Source of the DNA: DASRJJ01 sp050730855
Lineage (GTDB): Bacteria > Patescibacteriota > Saccharimonadia > Saccharimonadales > UBA4665
DNA length: 64,000 nucleotides
Direction of reading: 5' to 3'
NCBI GenBank assembly: GCA_050730855.1
Contig: JBOHNU010000004.1
Span: forward strand, 1 to 64,000
A program made the translations under genes and the position numbers. The notes beneath the pieces were generated by a model. It was not told the origin of the DNA and did no database searches. It saw only the letters and a list, made by a program, of their open reading frames with translations. The stretch's first letter is position 1, and each line of letters begins with the position of its first letter. Below, piece by piece: positions 1 to 7,190 of the stretch.

Positions 1-124
1 CCGCCCCACTGTTTCCGCCGCTCTGCGGCGGTGCACCGGCAGCCCTGACTTTTTCAACTTCAAAAAAAGGAACTTCTTGGCGGGGGTAATCTCAAAAAAG
101 CAAAAGGCAGGGCTGGTGGGGCGG
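1..124. other. Three-way-junction inverted repeat of unknown role
   Basis: CCGCCCCAC (1-9) pairs perfectly with GTGGGGCGG (116-124). CAGCCCTG (40-47) pairs with CAGGGCTG (108-115), directly inside the first helix on the right side. On the left a side hairpin CCGCCGC-tct-GCGGCGG (15-31) sits between the two arms. This predicts a three-way junction as RNA or single-stranded DNA. It could be part of a structured RNA, a mobile-element end or a recombination site; the window edge prevents a decision. No credible gene lies in 1-494. Confidence 0.4.
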
Positions 125-208
125 TTTTGGCTCCGCCAAAACAAACGGCGGGGTTTATCTCGTTCACGCATTTTGCTGGAAGTAGGTTCTAGTGGAGTTG
201 TATAATCT

Positions 209-343
209 CACCAGAATGCAACTTTTTGCGGAATTGTCGCCCGAAAGGGCGATTTTTTCTTTGGCTGCGCGGAGCGCAAGCCAGATGTTTTCTTGGGGGA
301 AATGAGCTACAGGACGCGGCAGGAGCCGCGCTGTTTTGTTTGA
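209..343. repeat. Left copy of a perfect 135-bp inverted repeat
   Basis: These 135 bases are the exact reverse complement of 1896-2030. On the minus strand they encode the same C-terminal tail (residues SNKTARLLPRP and on) that ends the serine recombinase, but with no recombinase body behind it. The copy starts with CACCA, the same bases as the tRNA-Leu 3' end at the other copy. It is therefore either a remnant of a second recombinase copy or a recombination product. Confidence 0.9.
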
Positions 344-375
344 CCGCCGTAGGCGGTTTTCTGGTAAACTAAGCG

Positions 376-458
376 TGGACACAATCAAATCGGCATGGCT
401 TTTTGTATGGGCTTGAATAGCCGTCTTCGTACAATTTGGTTATGCCGGATTGTGTCCA
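376..458. promoter_or_regulatory. Long interrupted palindrome upstream of the recombinase
   Basis: TGGACACAATC (376-386) is perfectly complementary to GATTGTGTCCA (448-458), and CGGCAT (391-396) to ATGCCG (442-447), leaving a 4-nt bulge on one side. It ends 36 bp before the recombinase start. A palindrome here suits a crossover site or an operator for the recombinase; which one is not shown by the sequence. Confidence 0.45.
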
Positions 459-494
459 GCGAGGGCGGCTATTTGAGTTCAAAAAGGGGGTATT

Positions 495-2078
495 ATGGCG
501 GAAAAATACTTTATCTACGTTCGCAAGAGTACGGACGTAGAGGACAAGCAAGTTTTGAGCATTGAAGCGCAGCTCGTGGAGCTGCGGGCATATGCCAAAA
601 GCCAAAACTTGGCTGTTGCCGGCGAGCTTGTCGAGAAACAATCCGCCAAAACGCCAGGGCGCAAGATTTTTGGCGATATGCTCAAGCGTATTGAAACTGG
701 CGAAGCCAGCGGAATAATAGCATGGCACCCCGACAGATTAGCACGTAACTCCGTCGACGGCGGACAGATTGTCTACCTGCTCGACCAAACGCATTTGCAG
801 TCGTTAAAATTTCCGACATTCTGGTTTGAGAACACATCGCAAGGTAAGTTTATGCTTAGTATTGCATTCGGACAGTCTAAGTATTACGTGGACAATTTGT
901 CTGAAAACACAAAGCGCGGTTTGCGCCAGAAAGTCCGGCGCGGTGAATACCCCGGCCCCGCTCCAATCGGGTATATTAACGACATTCGGACAAAAACAGT
1001 TGTTATAGACAAACGGCGTTCGCCGTTTGTCATTGAGGCGTTTGAGTTATACGCCAAAGGCGACAGGAAGTTGCAAGACATTGCCGACTTCCTAAAAACA
1101 AAGAGCATAACTACAAGCGGTGGTTTACCCTTAAAGAAAGACCAGATTAAATATATGCTGACTAATCCGTTTTATTACGGACATTTCCGCTATGCTGGCG
1201 AGGTGCATGAAGGAAAACATAGCCCGATTGTTTCTAAAAGGCTGTTCGACCAAGTGCAGGCCGTTATTGCCAAACGAAGCCATAAATACAAAGGCGAACG
1301 GACACCGCAAGCCTTGTGCGGTTTGCTGGCTTGCGGAACGTGTAATATGGCGATTACTGCCGAAAAGAAGATTAAGCACCAAAAGAATGGCAACGTACAT
1401 GAATACGTTTATTACCGCTGTACACGCAAGAATAAGGCCGTTAAGTGTACCGAGCAGCCCCTTACTGAACCTCGGCTAGTGGTGCAGTTGTCCAGCATTT
1501 TGCATGGCTACACCATGCCTCAAGCGTGGGCGACCACGCTTGAGAAAATGCTGCGAGAGGACGAGCAACGCGCAGAACAAAGCTCTGCGGTGTTTATCGC
1601 TGACGCTCAAACACGAATAACGAGTTTACAGAGCAGACTCCAGCGGCTTCTTGACGGTTATTTAGACCAAGACATAGACCAAAATGTTTACCGAGCCAAA
1701 CAAGCCGAGCTAATGAGCGAAAAGAAGTCGCTGGAGGAGCAAATCGGCAAGTTAACGCTTGCTGCTGGAAGTTGGATTGAACCTATGCGCCAGTGGATTA
1801 AACAGGCCGTTTCTCTCTGTGAAGTCGTAAAAGACGGGCAACCTGAAACGTTGAAGCGAGCATTTGCCGAAATGGATGAGTTGAACCTGTGTTTATCAAA
1901 CAAAACAGCGCGGCTCCTGCCGCGTCCTGTAGCTCATTTCCCCCAAGAAAACATCTGGCTTGCGCTCCGCGCAGCCAAAGAAAAAATCGCCCTTTCGGGC
2001 GACAATTCCGCAAAAAGTTGCATTCTGGTGCGCGGGGCGGGAATCGAACCCGCACTCCTTTTGGGAACAGCATTTTAA
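495..2078 (+). CDS. Large serine recombinase
   Basis: Site-specific DNA recombinase of the large serine family, acting through a 5'-phosphoserine intermediate. The resolvase domain starts at once (YVRKST, nucleophile Ser12) and runs to about residue 140. A recombinase domain (GPAPIGYINDI..., about 155-250) follows, then a zinc ribbon (CGLLACGTCN ... YYRC ... KCTEQ, about 275-320) and a coiled coil (about 360-420). The start follows AAGGGGG about 5 nt upstream. The last ~15 codons (GAGIEPALLLGTAF) are the antisense of tRNA-Leu, so the frame reads into the tRNA gene, typical of an integrase gene placed against its target. The C-terminal tail is duplicated in reverse at 209-343. Likely the integrase of an integrated element or its relic. 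Confidence 0.93.
   Translation: MAEKYFIYVRKSTDVEDKQVLSIEAQLVELRAYAKSQNLAVAGELVEKQSAKTPGRKIFGDMLKRIETGEASGIIAWHPDRLARNSVDGGQIVYLLDQTHLQSLKFPTFWFENTSQGKFMLSIAFGQSKYYVDNLSENTKRGLRQKVRRGEYPGPAPIGYINDIRTKTVVIDKRRSPFVIEAFELYAKGDRKLQDIADFLKTKSITTSGGLPLKKDQIKYMLTNPFYYGHFRYAGEVHEGKHSPIVSKRLFDQVQAVIAKRSHKYKGERTPQALCGLLACGTCNMAITAEKKIKHQKNGNVHEYVYYRCTRKNKAVKCTEQPLTEPRLVVQLSSILHGYTMPQAWATTLEKMLREDEQRAEQSSAVFIADAQTRITSLQSRLQRLLDGYLDQDIDQNVYRAKQAELMSEKKSLEEQIGKLTLAAGSWIEPMRQWIKQAVSLCEVVKDGQPETLKRAFAEMDELNLCLSNKTARLLPRPVAHFPQENIWLALRAAKEKIALSGDNSAKSCILVRGAGIEPALLLGTAF
1896..2030. repeat. Right copy of the 135-bp inverted repeat
   Basis: Exact reverse complement of 209-343. It covers the 3' coding end of the serine recombinase and stops at the encoded ACCA of tRNA-Leu, so one repeat boundary coincides with a tRNA 3' end, a usual integration target. 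The pair encloses the whole recombinase gene. Confidence 0.9.
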
Positions 2079-2111
2079 GTGCTGAGCGTCTACCTATTCC
2101 GCCACCCGCGC
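2027..2111 (-). tRNA. tRNA-Leu(UAA)
   Basis: An 85-nt cloverleaf: 7-bp acceptor GCGCGGG/CCCGCGC, anticodon loop CTTAAAA giving UAA, a long class II variable arm, a canonical T-loop TTCGATT and encoded ACCA. The 5' end overlaps the last 18 nt of the HNH gene on the same strand. The 3' CCA is the boundary of the 135-bp repeat. Confidence 0.95.
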
Positions 2112-2588
2112 AAGTGCTACCTTTTTATTTCTACCACGATGAGTTGGTTGAAGGCTATGGCAATTTGGACAAAGGATCCGAAGATTCTCTAGTCTGTTAT
2201 CGTAGTGATCACCGTTAATATGATCCAGCTCAACCGGGATCCGACCGTCAAGCGACCGTTCTGCCCAGTCGCATAATTCACATTTCGGCAACTTAATACC
2301 TTCCTCCAGTAATCGCTTCTTAAGTTTAAAGCTTTGAACTCTACTGTCCAGAGTTAGCAGTGATTCAAGTGCCGGACGGGTTGTAGTGTGGTAGGTTGTA
2401 CCCCTATTCCAACCCATGCCTGTAAAGTGCGACGTGTCTAAATTCAATGCCTCAATATGAAATTGAACTTGCGCGTAATTTCCGCCTGCAGGAATAAGTC
2501 CCAGCAGTTTTATAACATTTCTATAACTGCGCGAAGCCTTGACAGCTTCCACAAGCTGCTCATCTGTCCAATTTCTACTTTTACCCAT
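2094..2588 (-). CDS. Free-standing HNH endonuclease
   Basis: A 164-residue HNH nuclease. The N-terminal half resembles a small DNA-binding region (WTDEQLVEAVKASRSYRNV... LGL). The C-terminal half has the zinc-binding HNH core: CELC (about 117-120), ELDHINGDHYDNRLENLRIL (about 130-149) and CPNCH. The family includes phage and homing-type nucleases. It lies between tRNA-Cys (upstream) and tRNA-Leu (downstream) on the same strand, and its stop codon lies inside the tRNA-Leu D-arm. Insertion between two tRNA genes beside an integrase suggests a mobile origin. The substrate is unknown. Confidence 0.88.
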   Translation of the reverse strand: MGKSRNWTDEQLVEAVKASRSYRNVIKLLGLIPAGGNYAQVQFHIEALNLDTSHFTGMGWNRGTTYHTTTRPALESLLTLDSRVQSFKLKKRLLEEGIKLPKCELCDWAERSLDGRIPVELDHINGDHYDNRLENLRILCPNCHSLQPTHRGRNKKVALARVAE

Positions 2589-2635
2589 AATGTCAAAGAG
2601 CGTACCATAAGCTCGTTCGGACTTACAAAACGACT

Positions 2636-2709
2636 TGGAGGCGCGTACGGGTAACGCTCCCGTCTAACAGGTTTTGCAGACCTGTGCCTAACTTCTCGGC
2701 CAACGCGCC
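2636..2709 (-). tRNA. tRNA-Cys(GCA) with non-canonical D- and T-loops
   Basis: 74 nt. Acceptor GGCGCGT/ACGCGCC, discriminator U73 (a cysteine identity base), encoded CCA, and a perfect anticodon stem CAGGT/ACCTG with loop CTGCAAA (GCA). The T-stem ACGGG/CCCGT is perfect but the T-loop is AGCGTTA, not TTCRANY. The D-loop GAGAAGTTA lacks the G18-G19 pair. Both halves of the usual elbow contact are therefore missing. The other parts are intact, so it is probably a real tRNA. Confidence 0.9.
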
Positions 2710-2759
2710 ACATTATATATTATAGCGGAGGTTGACCTCTGGCGAAAGGGCTGCAAGCG

Positions 2760-3236
2760 CTACCGCGCAACTCCCACCAGACTGGTGTCAAAATTAACCG
2801 CCGAAACGTAACGGTTCCAGGCGGCCTGCTGCGCAACGCTTAGGTTCTGGGCTTTTTCGACCCATTCTTTTAGTGCTTCCTCGGCAAAGGCCACCTGCTG
2901 GCCAATTTCGAGCCGCGGCGAGCCGGCCAGCTTGGTCAAATTAGTTTCGGCAAAAATAATGCCGGCTTCGCTAACCGCCGCCTCTTGCTGCTGGGCGTAG
3001 GCTTGGACTGCCTTGCGCGCCATCTCGGTGTATGAGTCGCCGCGCTGGGTAACGTAGTTGTAGACCGCGGCCTGATGTTCTTCCTCGGTAGACGCGCCTT
3101 CGGTCTCGCTTTCGTCAGCTTGCTCGGCGGATTGCTGATCCTGCGCCGGCGGTTGCTCCTCGCTACCGCGAGAGTTATTACTAACCACCCAAAATAGTCC
3201 CCCTAGCAGCACCGCCGCAATCAGTAATTTCCTCAT
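2760..3236 (-). CDS. Small exported or membrane-anchored protein, unknown function
   Basis: 158 residues. N-terminal signal/anchor helix (MRKLLIAAVLLGGLFWVV), then an acidic, Gln/Glu-rich linker (about 25-55), then a helical Ala/Gln-rich domain with a predicted helix-loop pattern. There is no Cys for lipidation and no recognised family. Good Shine-Dalgarno AAGGAGGG before the ATG. It probably sits on the outer face of the membrane. Function is not recognised. Confidence 0.7.
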   Translation of the reverse strand: MRKLLIAAVLLGGLFWVVSNNSRGSEEQPPAQDQQSAEQADESETEGASTEEEHQAAVYNYVTQRGDSYTEMARKAVQAYAQQQEAAVSEAGIIFAETNLTKLAGSPRLEIGQQVAFAEEALKEWVEKAQNLSVAQQAAWNRYVSAVNFDTSLVGVAR

Positions 3237-3320
3237 ACTTCCCTCCTTTTAAGCAAAGATATTGTATCGTAATGCAATCATACCATGATTCCAGAATATC
3301 GAGCTAGTGACGTAACGCGG

Positions 3321-3326
3321 TATACT
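3321..3326 (+). promoter_or_regulatory. -10 box for leaderless start of the AraC gene
   Basis: TATACT followed by exactly 6 nt and the ATG at 3333. The same geometry recurs before many genes here, for example TATACT at 5244-5249 before ATG 5256 and at 16483-16488 before ATG 16495. This supports 3333 rather than 3285 as the start. Confidence 0.6.
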
Positions 3327-3332
3327 GTTGGT

Positions 3333-4115
3333 ATGAGTTTTATTTACCAGGAGCAGCCAGCCAACTCGTCGTTTGCCGAGGCGATCTGGAAAACAGAGGA
3401 CACCGCCGACGGAATGTACCTGGCCGCGGCCGACGGCTCGTGGGACTTGATTTTTACTACTTCCCCAGAAGGCGAGACGACAGTGCTGGCCAGCGGGCCG
3501 TCATCTCGGGCGTCACCAGTACCGTACCGCCAGGGTAATCGTAATTTCGGCATTCGATTTAGGCCGGGTGCCTTTATGCCTCATCTACCAGCCGCCCAGA
3601 TGCGCGATGTCACTACTGCGTTGCCCCAACGCAGCAAGCACTCGTTTTGGTTTCAGGGCGAGGAGTGGCAGCTGCCCACGTTCGAGAACGCCGGCGAATA
3701 CCTAGCCAAGCTGGCGCGCCGGCAACTCGTTGCCCACGATAATATCGTTACCGCGGTGCTGGGCGGACTGCGCCCGCCGGTTTCCGACCGCACTGTACAG
3801 CGGCGGTTCCTGCATGCCACCGGCCTAACGCCAACCTACATTTCCAACATAAACCGTGCTAACCAAGCAGTAGCGTTACTTCAGCGGGGTACGACTATCA
3901 GCGACGTCGTAACGGAACTCGGCTATGCCGACCAAGCGCACATGACGCGCCGGGTCAAGCATGTCAGCGGCCGTACGCCAGGTGAAATAATTAAAAAGGT
4001 GGAGGAGTGTCGTTTACGTTCAATACCAAACTACGGTGTTTGTGCTCAAATGAAAGTACAAAATATTAAAGGAGAAACAAACTATGGCGGTAAAACCGTA
4101 CAAAATAGCAATTAA
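3333..4115 (+). CDS. AraC-family transcriptional regulator
   Basis: About 260 residues from the chosen start. The N-terminal part (to about 110) resembles the ligand-sensing domain of the DUF6597-like AraC group. The C-terminal part holds the double HTH: DRTVQRRFLHATGLTPTYI, then ISDVVTELGYADQAHMTRRV. An upstream ATG at 3285 would put the -10 box TATACT inside the gene, so 3333 is preferred. It overlaps the epoxide hydrolase start by 32 nt in another frame, so the two are coupled and it probably controls that gene. A similar pair lies at 34784-36747. Confidence 0.88.
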   Translation: MSFIYQEQPANSSFAEAIWKTEDTADGMYLAAADGSWDLIFTTSPEGETTVLASGPSSRASPVPYRQGNRNFGIRFRPGAFMPHLPAAQMRDVTTALPQRSKHSFWFQGEEWQLPTFENAGEYLAKLARRQLVAHDNIVTAVLGGLRPPVSDRTVQRRFLHATGLTPTYISNINRANQAVALLQRGTTISDVVTELGYADQAHMTRRVKHVSGRTPGEIIKKVEECRLRSIPNYGVCAQMKVQNIKGETNYGGKTVQNSN

Positions 4116-5241
4116 GCAATCCGATATTGACGGCTTAAAAGACCGGCTTAAAAACGCGCGCTGGCCGCACGATATTAAAGATAGCGACTGGGATCGCGGC
4201 GTGCCGCACGCTTATCTAAAAAAACTGGCCGACTACTGGCTGCATGAGTTCGATTGGCGTAAAGCCGAGGCCGCGCTGAACAAATACGACCAGTTTATGG
4301 CCGAAATCGACGGGCAGAACATCCACTTTTTCCATGTTAAGTCCAAAGAAGCAGGCGCGCTGCCGCTGATGCTGCTGCACGGCTGGCCGAGCTCGAACAT
4401 CGAGTTTCTAAAACTCATCGACATACTGACCAACCCTGTAGCTCACGGCGGCAAGGCCGAGGATGCCTTCCATGTCGTTATTCCCACCACGCCGGGCTTT
4501 GGCCTGTCTGGTCCCATGACTGAGCACTGGGACGCCCAGCGCACCGCTAGTGCCTACAGCAAGCTCATGAAAGAGCTTGGCTACGAAAAATGGGGACTGC
4601 ACGGCAGCGACGTTGGCACGGACATTGCCGGCGAGGTCAACCATATCGACAAAAACCTGACCGGTGTGCACCTGGCCACCGACATGCCGTCCATCATTTG
4701 GTATGCCAACTTTACTGGCAACGATCCGACGAAAAACCCCAAATTCTCCAAGGCTGATAAAGAACTTATTGGTGCGCTGGCCGCAAAGGGCGCCGAAGAC
4801 GGCGGCTACCTGGAAATCCAAAAAACCCGCCCGCTAACTATCGGCTACCTGTTAAACGATTCGCCGCTCGGCCAACTGGCGTGGATTGCCGAAAAATTCA
4901 AGTTCTGGACGGACAAAGGCAGTAAACTGCCCGAGGACACGGTGGATCTCGACCAAATGCTCACCAACATCAGCCTTTATTGGTTTACCGGCAGCGGTGC
5001 ATCGGCCGCGGACTTCCTCTGCACCAACCTGCATGCGCAGCGCGATTGGTCGCGGCCGTCGCTCGCGCCAATGGGCATGGCTGTCTTTGGCGCCGAAGGT
5101 CCGGCTCGCGCCATGCAAGACCCCGAAAAACAAATGCCATACTGGAGCGAATTCAAACAAGGCGGCCACTTCCCAGCCATGGAAGTTCCTAAACTGCTGG
5201 CAGGCGACCTGCGCAAGTTCTTCTCGGAATACCGCGCCTAG
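4084..5241 (+). CDS. Epoxide hydrolase family protein (alpha/beta hydrolase with EHN domain)
   Basis: 385 residues, normal for the juvenile-hormone/EphB-type epoxide hydrolases that open epoxides to diols. EHN domain at about 1-110 (KPYKIAI..., FDWRKAEAALN). Oxyanion-hole motif HGWP at 99-102. Nucleophile Asp176 in GLHGSDVG (usual form GGDWG). The catalytic His lies in GGHFPAME near the C-terminus. No signal peptide, so cytosolic. It starts inside the 3' end of the AraC gene, with AAAGGAGAAAC just upstream. A paralogue lies at 34784-35902. The substrate is unknown; detoxification is plausible. Confidence 0.9.
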   Translation: MAVKPYKIAIKQSDIDGLKDRLKNARWPHDIKDSDWDRGVPHAYLKKLADYWLHEFDWRKAEAALNKYDQFMAEIDGQNIHFFHVKSKEAGALPLMLLHGWPSSNIEFLKLIDILTNPVAHGGKAEDAFHVVIPTTPGFGLSGPMTEHWDAQRTASAYSKLMKELGYEKWGLHGSDVGTDIAGEVNHIDKNLTGVHLATDMPSIIWYANFTGNDPTKNPKFSKADKELIGALAAKGAEDGGYLEIQKTRPLTIGYLLNDSPLGQLAWIAEKFKFWTDKGSKLPEDTVDLDQMLTNISLYWFTGSGASAADFLCTNLHAQRDWSRPSLAPMGMAVFGAEGPARAMQDPEKQMPYWSEFKQGGHFPAMEVPKLLAGDLRKFFSEYRA

Positions 5242-5255
5242 CCTATACTGCAAGT

Positions 5256-6308
5256 ATGATCACCAACATCGCCAGCCAACGTCTGCACAACCAGCATTTA
5301 TTGGAGAACCTCAAAAAGCCCGAGGACGTGGTGCGTTCACTGGGCGCCATGCAAGCCCAAGATTTCATCGGCGCTAAATGGGCAATTGGACTGCGCTGCA
5401 AAACCACGGACGCGGCGGTGCAAAAAGCGTTTGACGACGGAAAAATCCTCCGCACGCACGTTTTGCGGCCTACGTGGCATTTTATGGCCGCCGAGGATAT
5501 CCGTTGGATATTAGAATTAACAGCTCCGCGCGTCCATGCTTTTAACAAGTACTACTATAAAAAACTGGGCGTTGATGAACCTACCATTAAAAAAGCAAAC
5601 GAATTGCTAAAGAATATCTTGAGAGGCGGCAACCAGTTAACCAAGATACAGATTGCCGCGCATTTTGACGCTGCCGCCCTGCCGACGAAAGGCTTGCCTT
5701 TCGGCTATATTTTAGGCTACGCCGAGCTTGAGGCACTGATCTGCAGCGGAGCCATGCAAGGTAAGCAACACACCTACGCGCTTTTAGGAGAGCGGGCGCC
5801 GCACGCGAAATCGCTGCCGCGCGACAAAGCGCTTATAGAATTAACCCGCCGCTTCTTCACCGCGCACGGTCCGGCGCAAATTGCCGATTTCGCTTGGTGG
5901 TCCAGTCTAACCACTGCCGAAATAAAGCAGGGGGTCGCTCAGGCCAAACTCAAAAGCGTCGAAATTGACGGCAAAACGTACTACTTTGCTAAGGAGGCAC
6001 CGACTAGCATCCCCTCACCTATTGCCCACCTGCTTCCTAATTATGACGAATACTTCATCGCCTACAAAGATCGCAGCGCGTTTTCGAATTTTAAAGTATC
6101 GCGACAGCCCTCGTACGAGGACTTGTCCTACCACATCCTGGCCATAGACGGCCAACTGGCCGGCGGCTGGAAGCGCGAGATTACGGCCAAGCAGTACACC
6201 GTTAAACTCAATCCGTTTATGCAGTTTAGCACGGTACAGCAAAAGGCCATCGATCAAGCCGCCAAACGCTTGAGCAACTTTGCCGGTCTGCCGGTCAAAC
6301 TGGCTTAG
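5256..6308 (+). CDS. Winged-helix DNA-binding protein of the HTH_42 / AlkZ-YcaQ family
   Basis: 350 residues. Family members include AlkZ and YcaQ, DNA glycosylases that unhook interstrand crosslinks using a Q-x-Q motif. That motif is seen here as Gln33-Ala-Gln35 (GAMQAQDF). Further family features are LRPTWHFMAAEDIRWIL (about 71-87), WWSS (about 213-216) and a late PNYDEYFIAYKDRS. The start is set by TATACT 6 nt upstream. It follows the epoxide hydrolase by 14 bp. Glycosylase activity is inferred, as other HTH_42 proteins are uncharacterised. Confidence 0.82.
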   Translation: MITNIASQRLHNQHLLENLKKPEDVVRSLGAMQAQDFIGAKWAIGLRCKTTDAAVQKAFDDGKILRTHVLRPTWHFMAAEDIRWILELTAPRVHAFNKYYYKKLGVDEPTIKKANELLKNILRGGNQLTKIQIAAHFDAAALPTKGLPFGYILGYAELEALICSGAMQGKQHTYALLGERAPHAKSLPRDKALIELTRRFFTAHGPAQIADFAWWSSLTTAEIKQGVAQAKLKSVEIDGKTYYFAKEAPTSIPSPIAHLLPNYDEYFIAYKDRSAFSNFKVSRQPSYEDLSYHILAIDGQLAGGWKREITAKQYTVKLNPFMQFSTVQQKAIDQAAKRLSNFAGLPVKLA

Positions 6309-6466
6309 ATTCCGGCACTCAAAATCGTCAAGCGAAACAACGTCACTTACTACCGCTAATCTTTTCAATTCGAATTGGTTCAGTATCCTCTGTGCCCTCG
6401 ACGCACTTTGTTTCGAACACCATCTGGAGTGGCTAAGTCTCATGATATCCCCAAAATAATAAAGTA

Positions 6467-6495
6467 TTGACGTCTAGGCGTCTGGACGCTAAGAT
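6467..6495 (+). promoter_or_regulatory. Promoter and operator of the toxin-antitoxin pair
   Basis: TTGACG (6467-6472), a 17-bp spacer and TAAGAT (6490-6495), then 6 nt to the antitoxin ATG. The spacer contains a perfect inverted repeat GCGTC-tg-GACGC (6478-6489) and an overlapping GACGTC. An operator between -35 and -10 fits autorepression by the ribbon-helix-helix antitoxin. The stretch 6309-6466 shows no gene. Confidence 0.75.
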
Positions 6496-6501
6496 GTAGG
6501 T

Positions 6502-6735
6502 ATGCGTAATGAAGATACCAAGACCACTATATATTTAAGTCCGAGTGTGCGGCGTGCGCTAAAGCGCCGCGTGCTTGAGACCGACCAAACCATGTCGCAG
6601 TATGTTGATATGGCTATTGCGACTGCGATCGCTGAAGATCTGGAAGACATCGAAGCAATCGATGCTCGTAGAAACGATGAGACAGAATCTCTCGAGAAAT
6701 TCCTAAAAGCGATAAAAAAAGATGGCCTTGTATAA
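6502..6735 (+). CDS. Ribbon-helix-helix antitoxin
   Basis: 77 residues. The N-terminal ribbon-helix-helix (TKTTIYLSPSVRRALKRRV) binds DNA, and the acidic C-terminal tail (EDLEDIEAIDARRNDETESL) would wrap the toxin. It overlaps the toxin gene by 14 nt, as is usual for type II pairs. It should repress its own promoter through the GCGTC/GACGC operator. The start is fixed by the -10 box 6 nt upstream. Confidence 0.88.
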   Translation: MRNEDTKTTIYLSPSVRRALKRRVLETDQTMSQYVDMAIATAIAEDLEDIEAIDARRNDETESLEKFLKAIKKDGLV

Positions 6736-6985
6736 AGTTGAGATAAGCAAGAATGTCCGCAAGAAGGACTTGCCATCTATACCTAAGCCCGACGTGGTAA
6801 AGATCGTAAAACGCATCGAGAGTCTTGCCGATAACCCCTTTCCCGAAGTAGCTGTACGTCTCAAGGGCCGCGCGGAATGGCGCATAAGACAAGGCGACTA
6901 CAGAATCCTATACGTAGTTGAGCATGACATCGTAACCGTATTTATAGTAAAAGTGGGGCATCGAAGAGAGATCTACAGAAAATAA
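6722..6985 (+). CDS. RelE/ParE-superfamily toxin
   Basis: 87 residues with the RelE/ParE fold signature: YKVEISKNVRKKDL, RIESLADNPFP, VRLKGRAEWRIRQGDYRILY and a basic C-terminal VGHRREIYRK. RelE members cut mRNA at the ribosome and ParE members poison gyrase. The Arg/Tyr pattern (RIRQGDYRILY) suits RelE, but the class is inferred. The start overlaps the antitoxin. A terminator follows at once. Confidence 0.88.
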   Translation: MALYKVEISKNVRKKDLPSIPKPDVVKIVKRIESLADNPFPEVAVRLKGRAEWRIRQGDYRILYVVEHDIVTVFIVKVGHRREIYRK

Positions 6986-7011
6986 AACCTCCATAAATTG
7001 GAGGTTTGTTT
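6985..7011 (+). terminator. Intrinsic terminator after the toxin gene
   Basis: AAACCTCC - 7-nt loop - GGAGGTTT followed by GTTTCTT. It overlaps the last base of the toxin stop codon. Confidence 0.8.
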
Positions 7012-7024
7012 CTTATGATTCATT

Positions 7025-7101
7025 TGGTGCGGGTAAAGGGACTCTAACCCTTGGCCTCGTCCTTGGCAAGGACGCGCTCTAAACAACTGAGCTACACCCG
7101 C
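7025..7101 (-). tRNA. tRNA-Gly(GCC) with a swapped elbow pair
   Basis: 77 nt with encoded ACCA and anticodon loop TTGCCAA (GCC). The D-loop is AGTTGTTTA (U19 for G19) and the T-loop TTAGAGT (A56 for C56), so the 19-56 tertiary pair appears as U-A instead of G-C. All stems pair; the acceptor has one G-U at its base. Confidence 0.93.
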
Positions 7102-7190
7102 ATTTACTCTGAAATTGTAGCAAAAATGGCCTAAAATGCAAGTGTACGTTATCCGTTAGAACACCGCACACTTGGCATGGGGTCTTATTA

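Noticed and set aside
164..388. 74-codon ORF on the minus strand
   Set aside because: Its middle is the inverted copy of the recombinase C-terminal tail; it has no start signal or domain of its own.
1889..2218. ORF crossing the recombinase end and tRNA-Leu
   Set aside because: It only reads through the antisense of the repeat and tRNA (RTRTPFGNS is typical tRNA read-through).
4886..5377. 163-codon ORF inside the epoxide hydrolase
   Set aside because: Out-of-frame shadow with Ser/Arg-rich text and no start signal.
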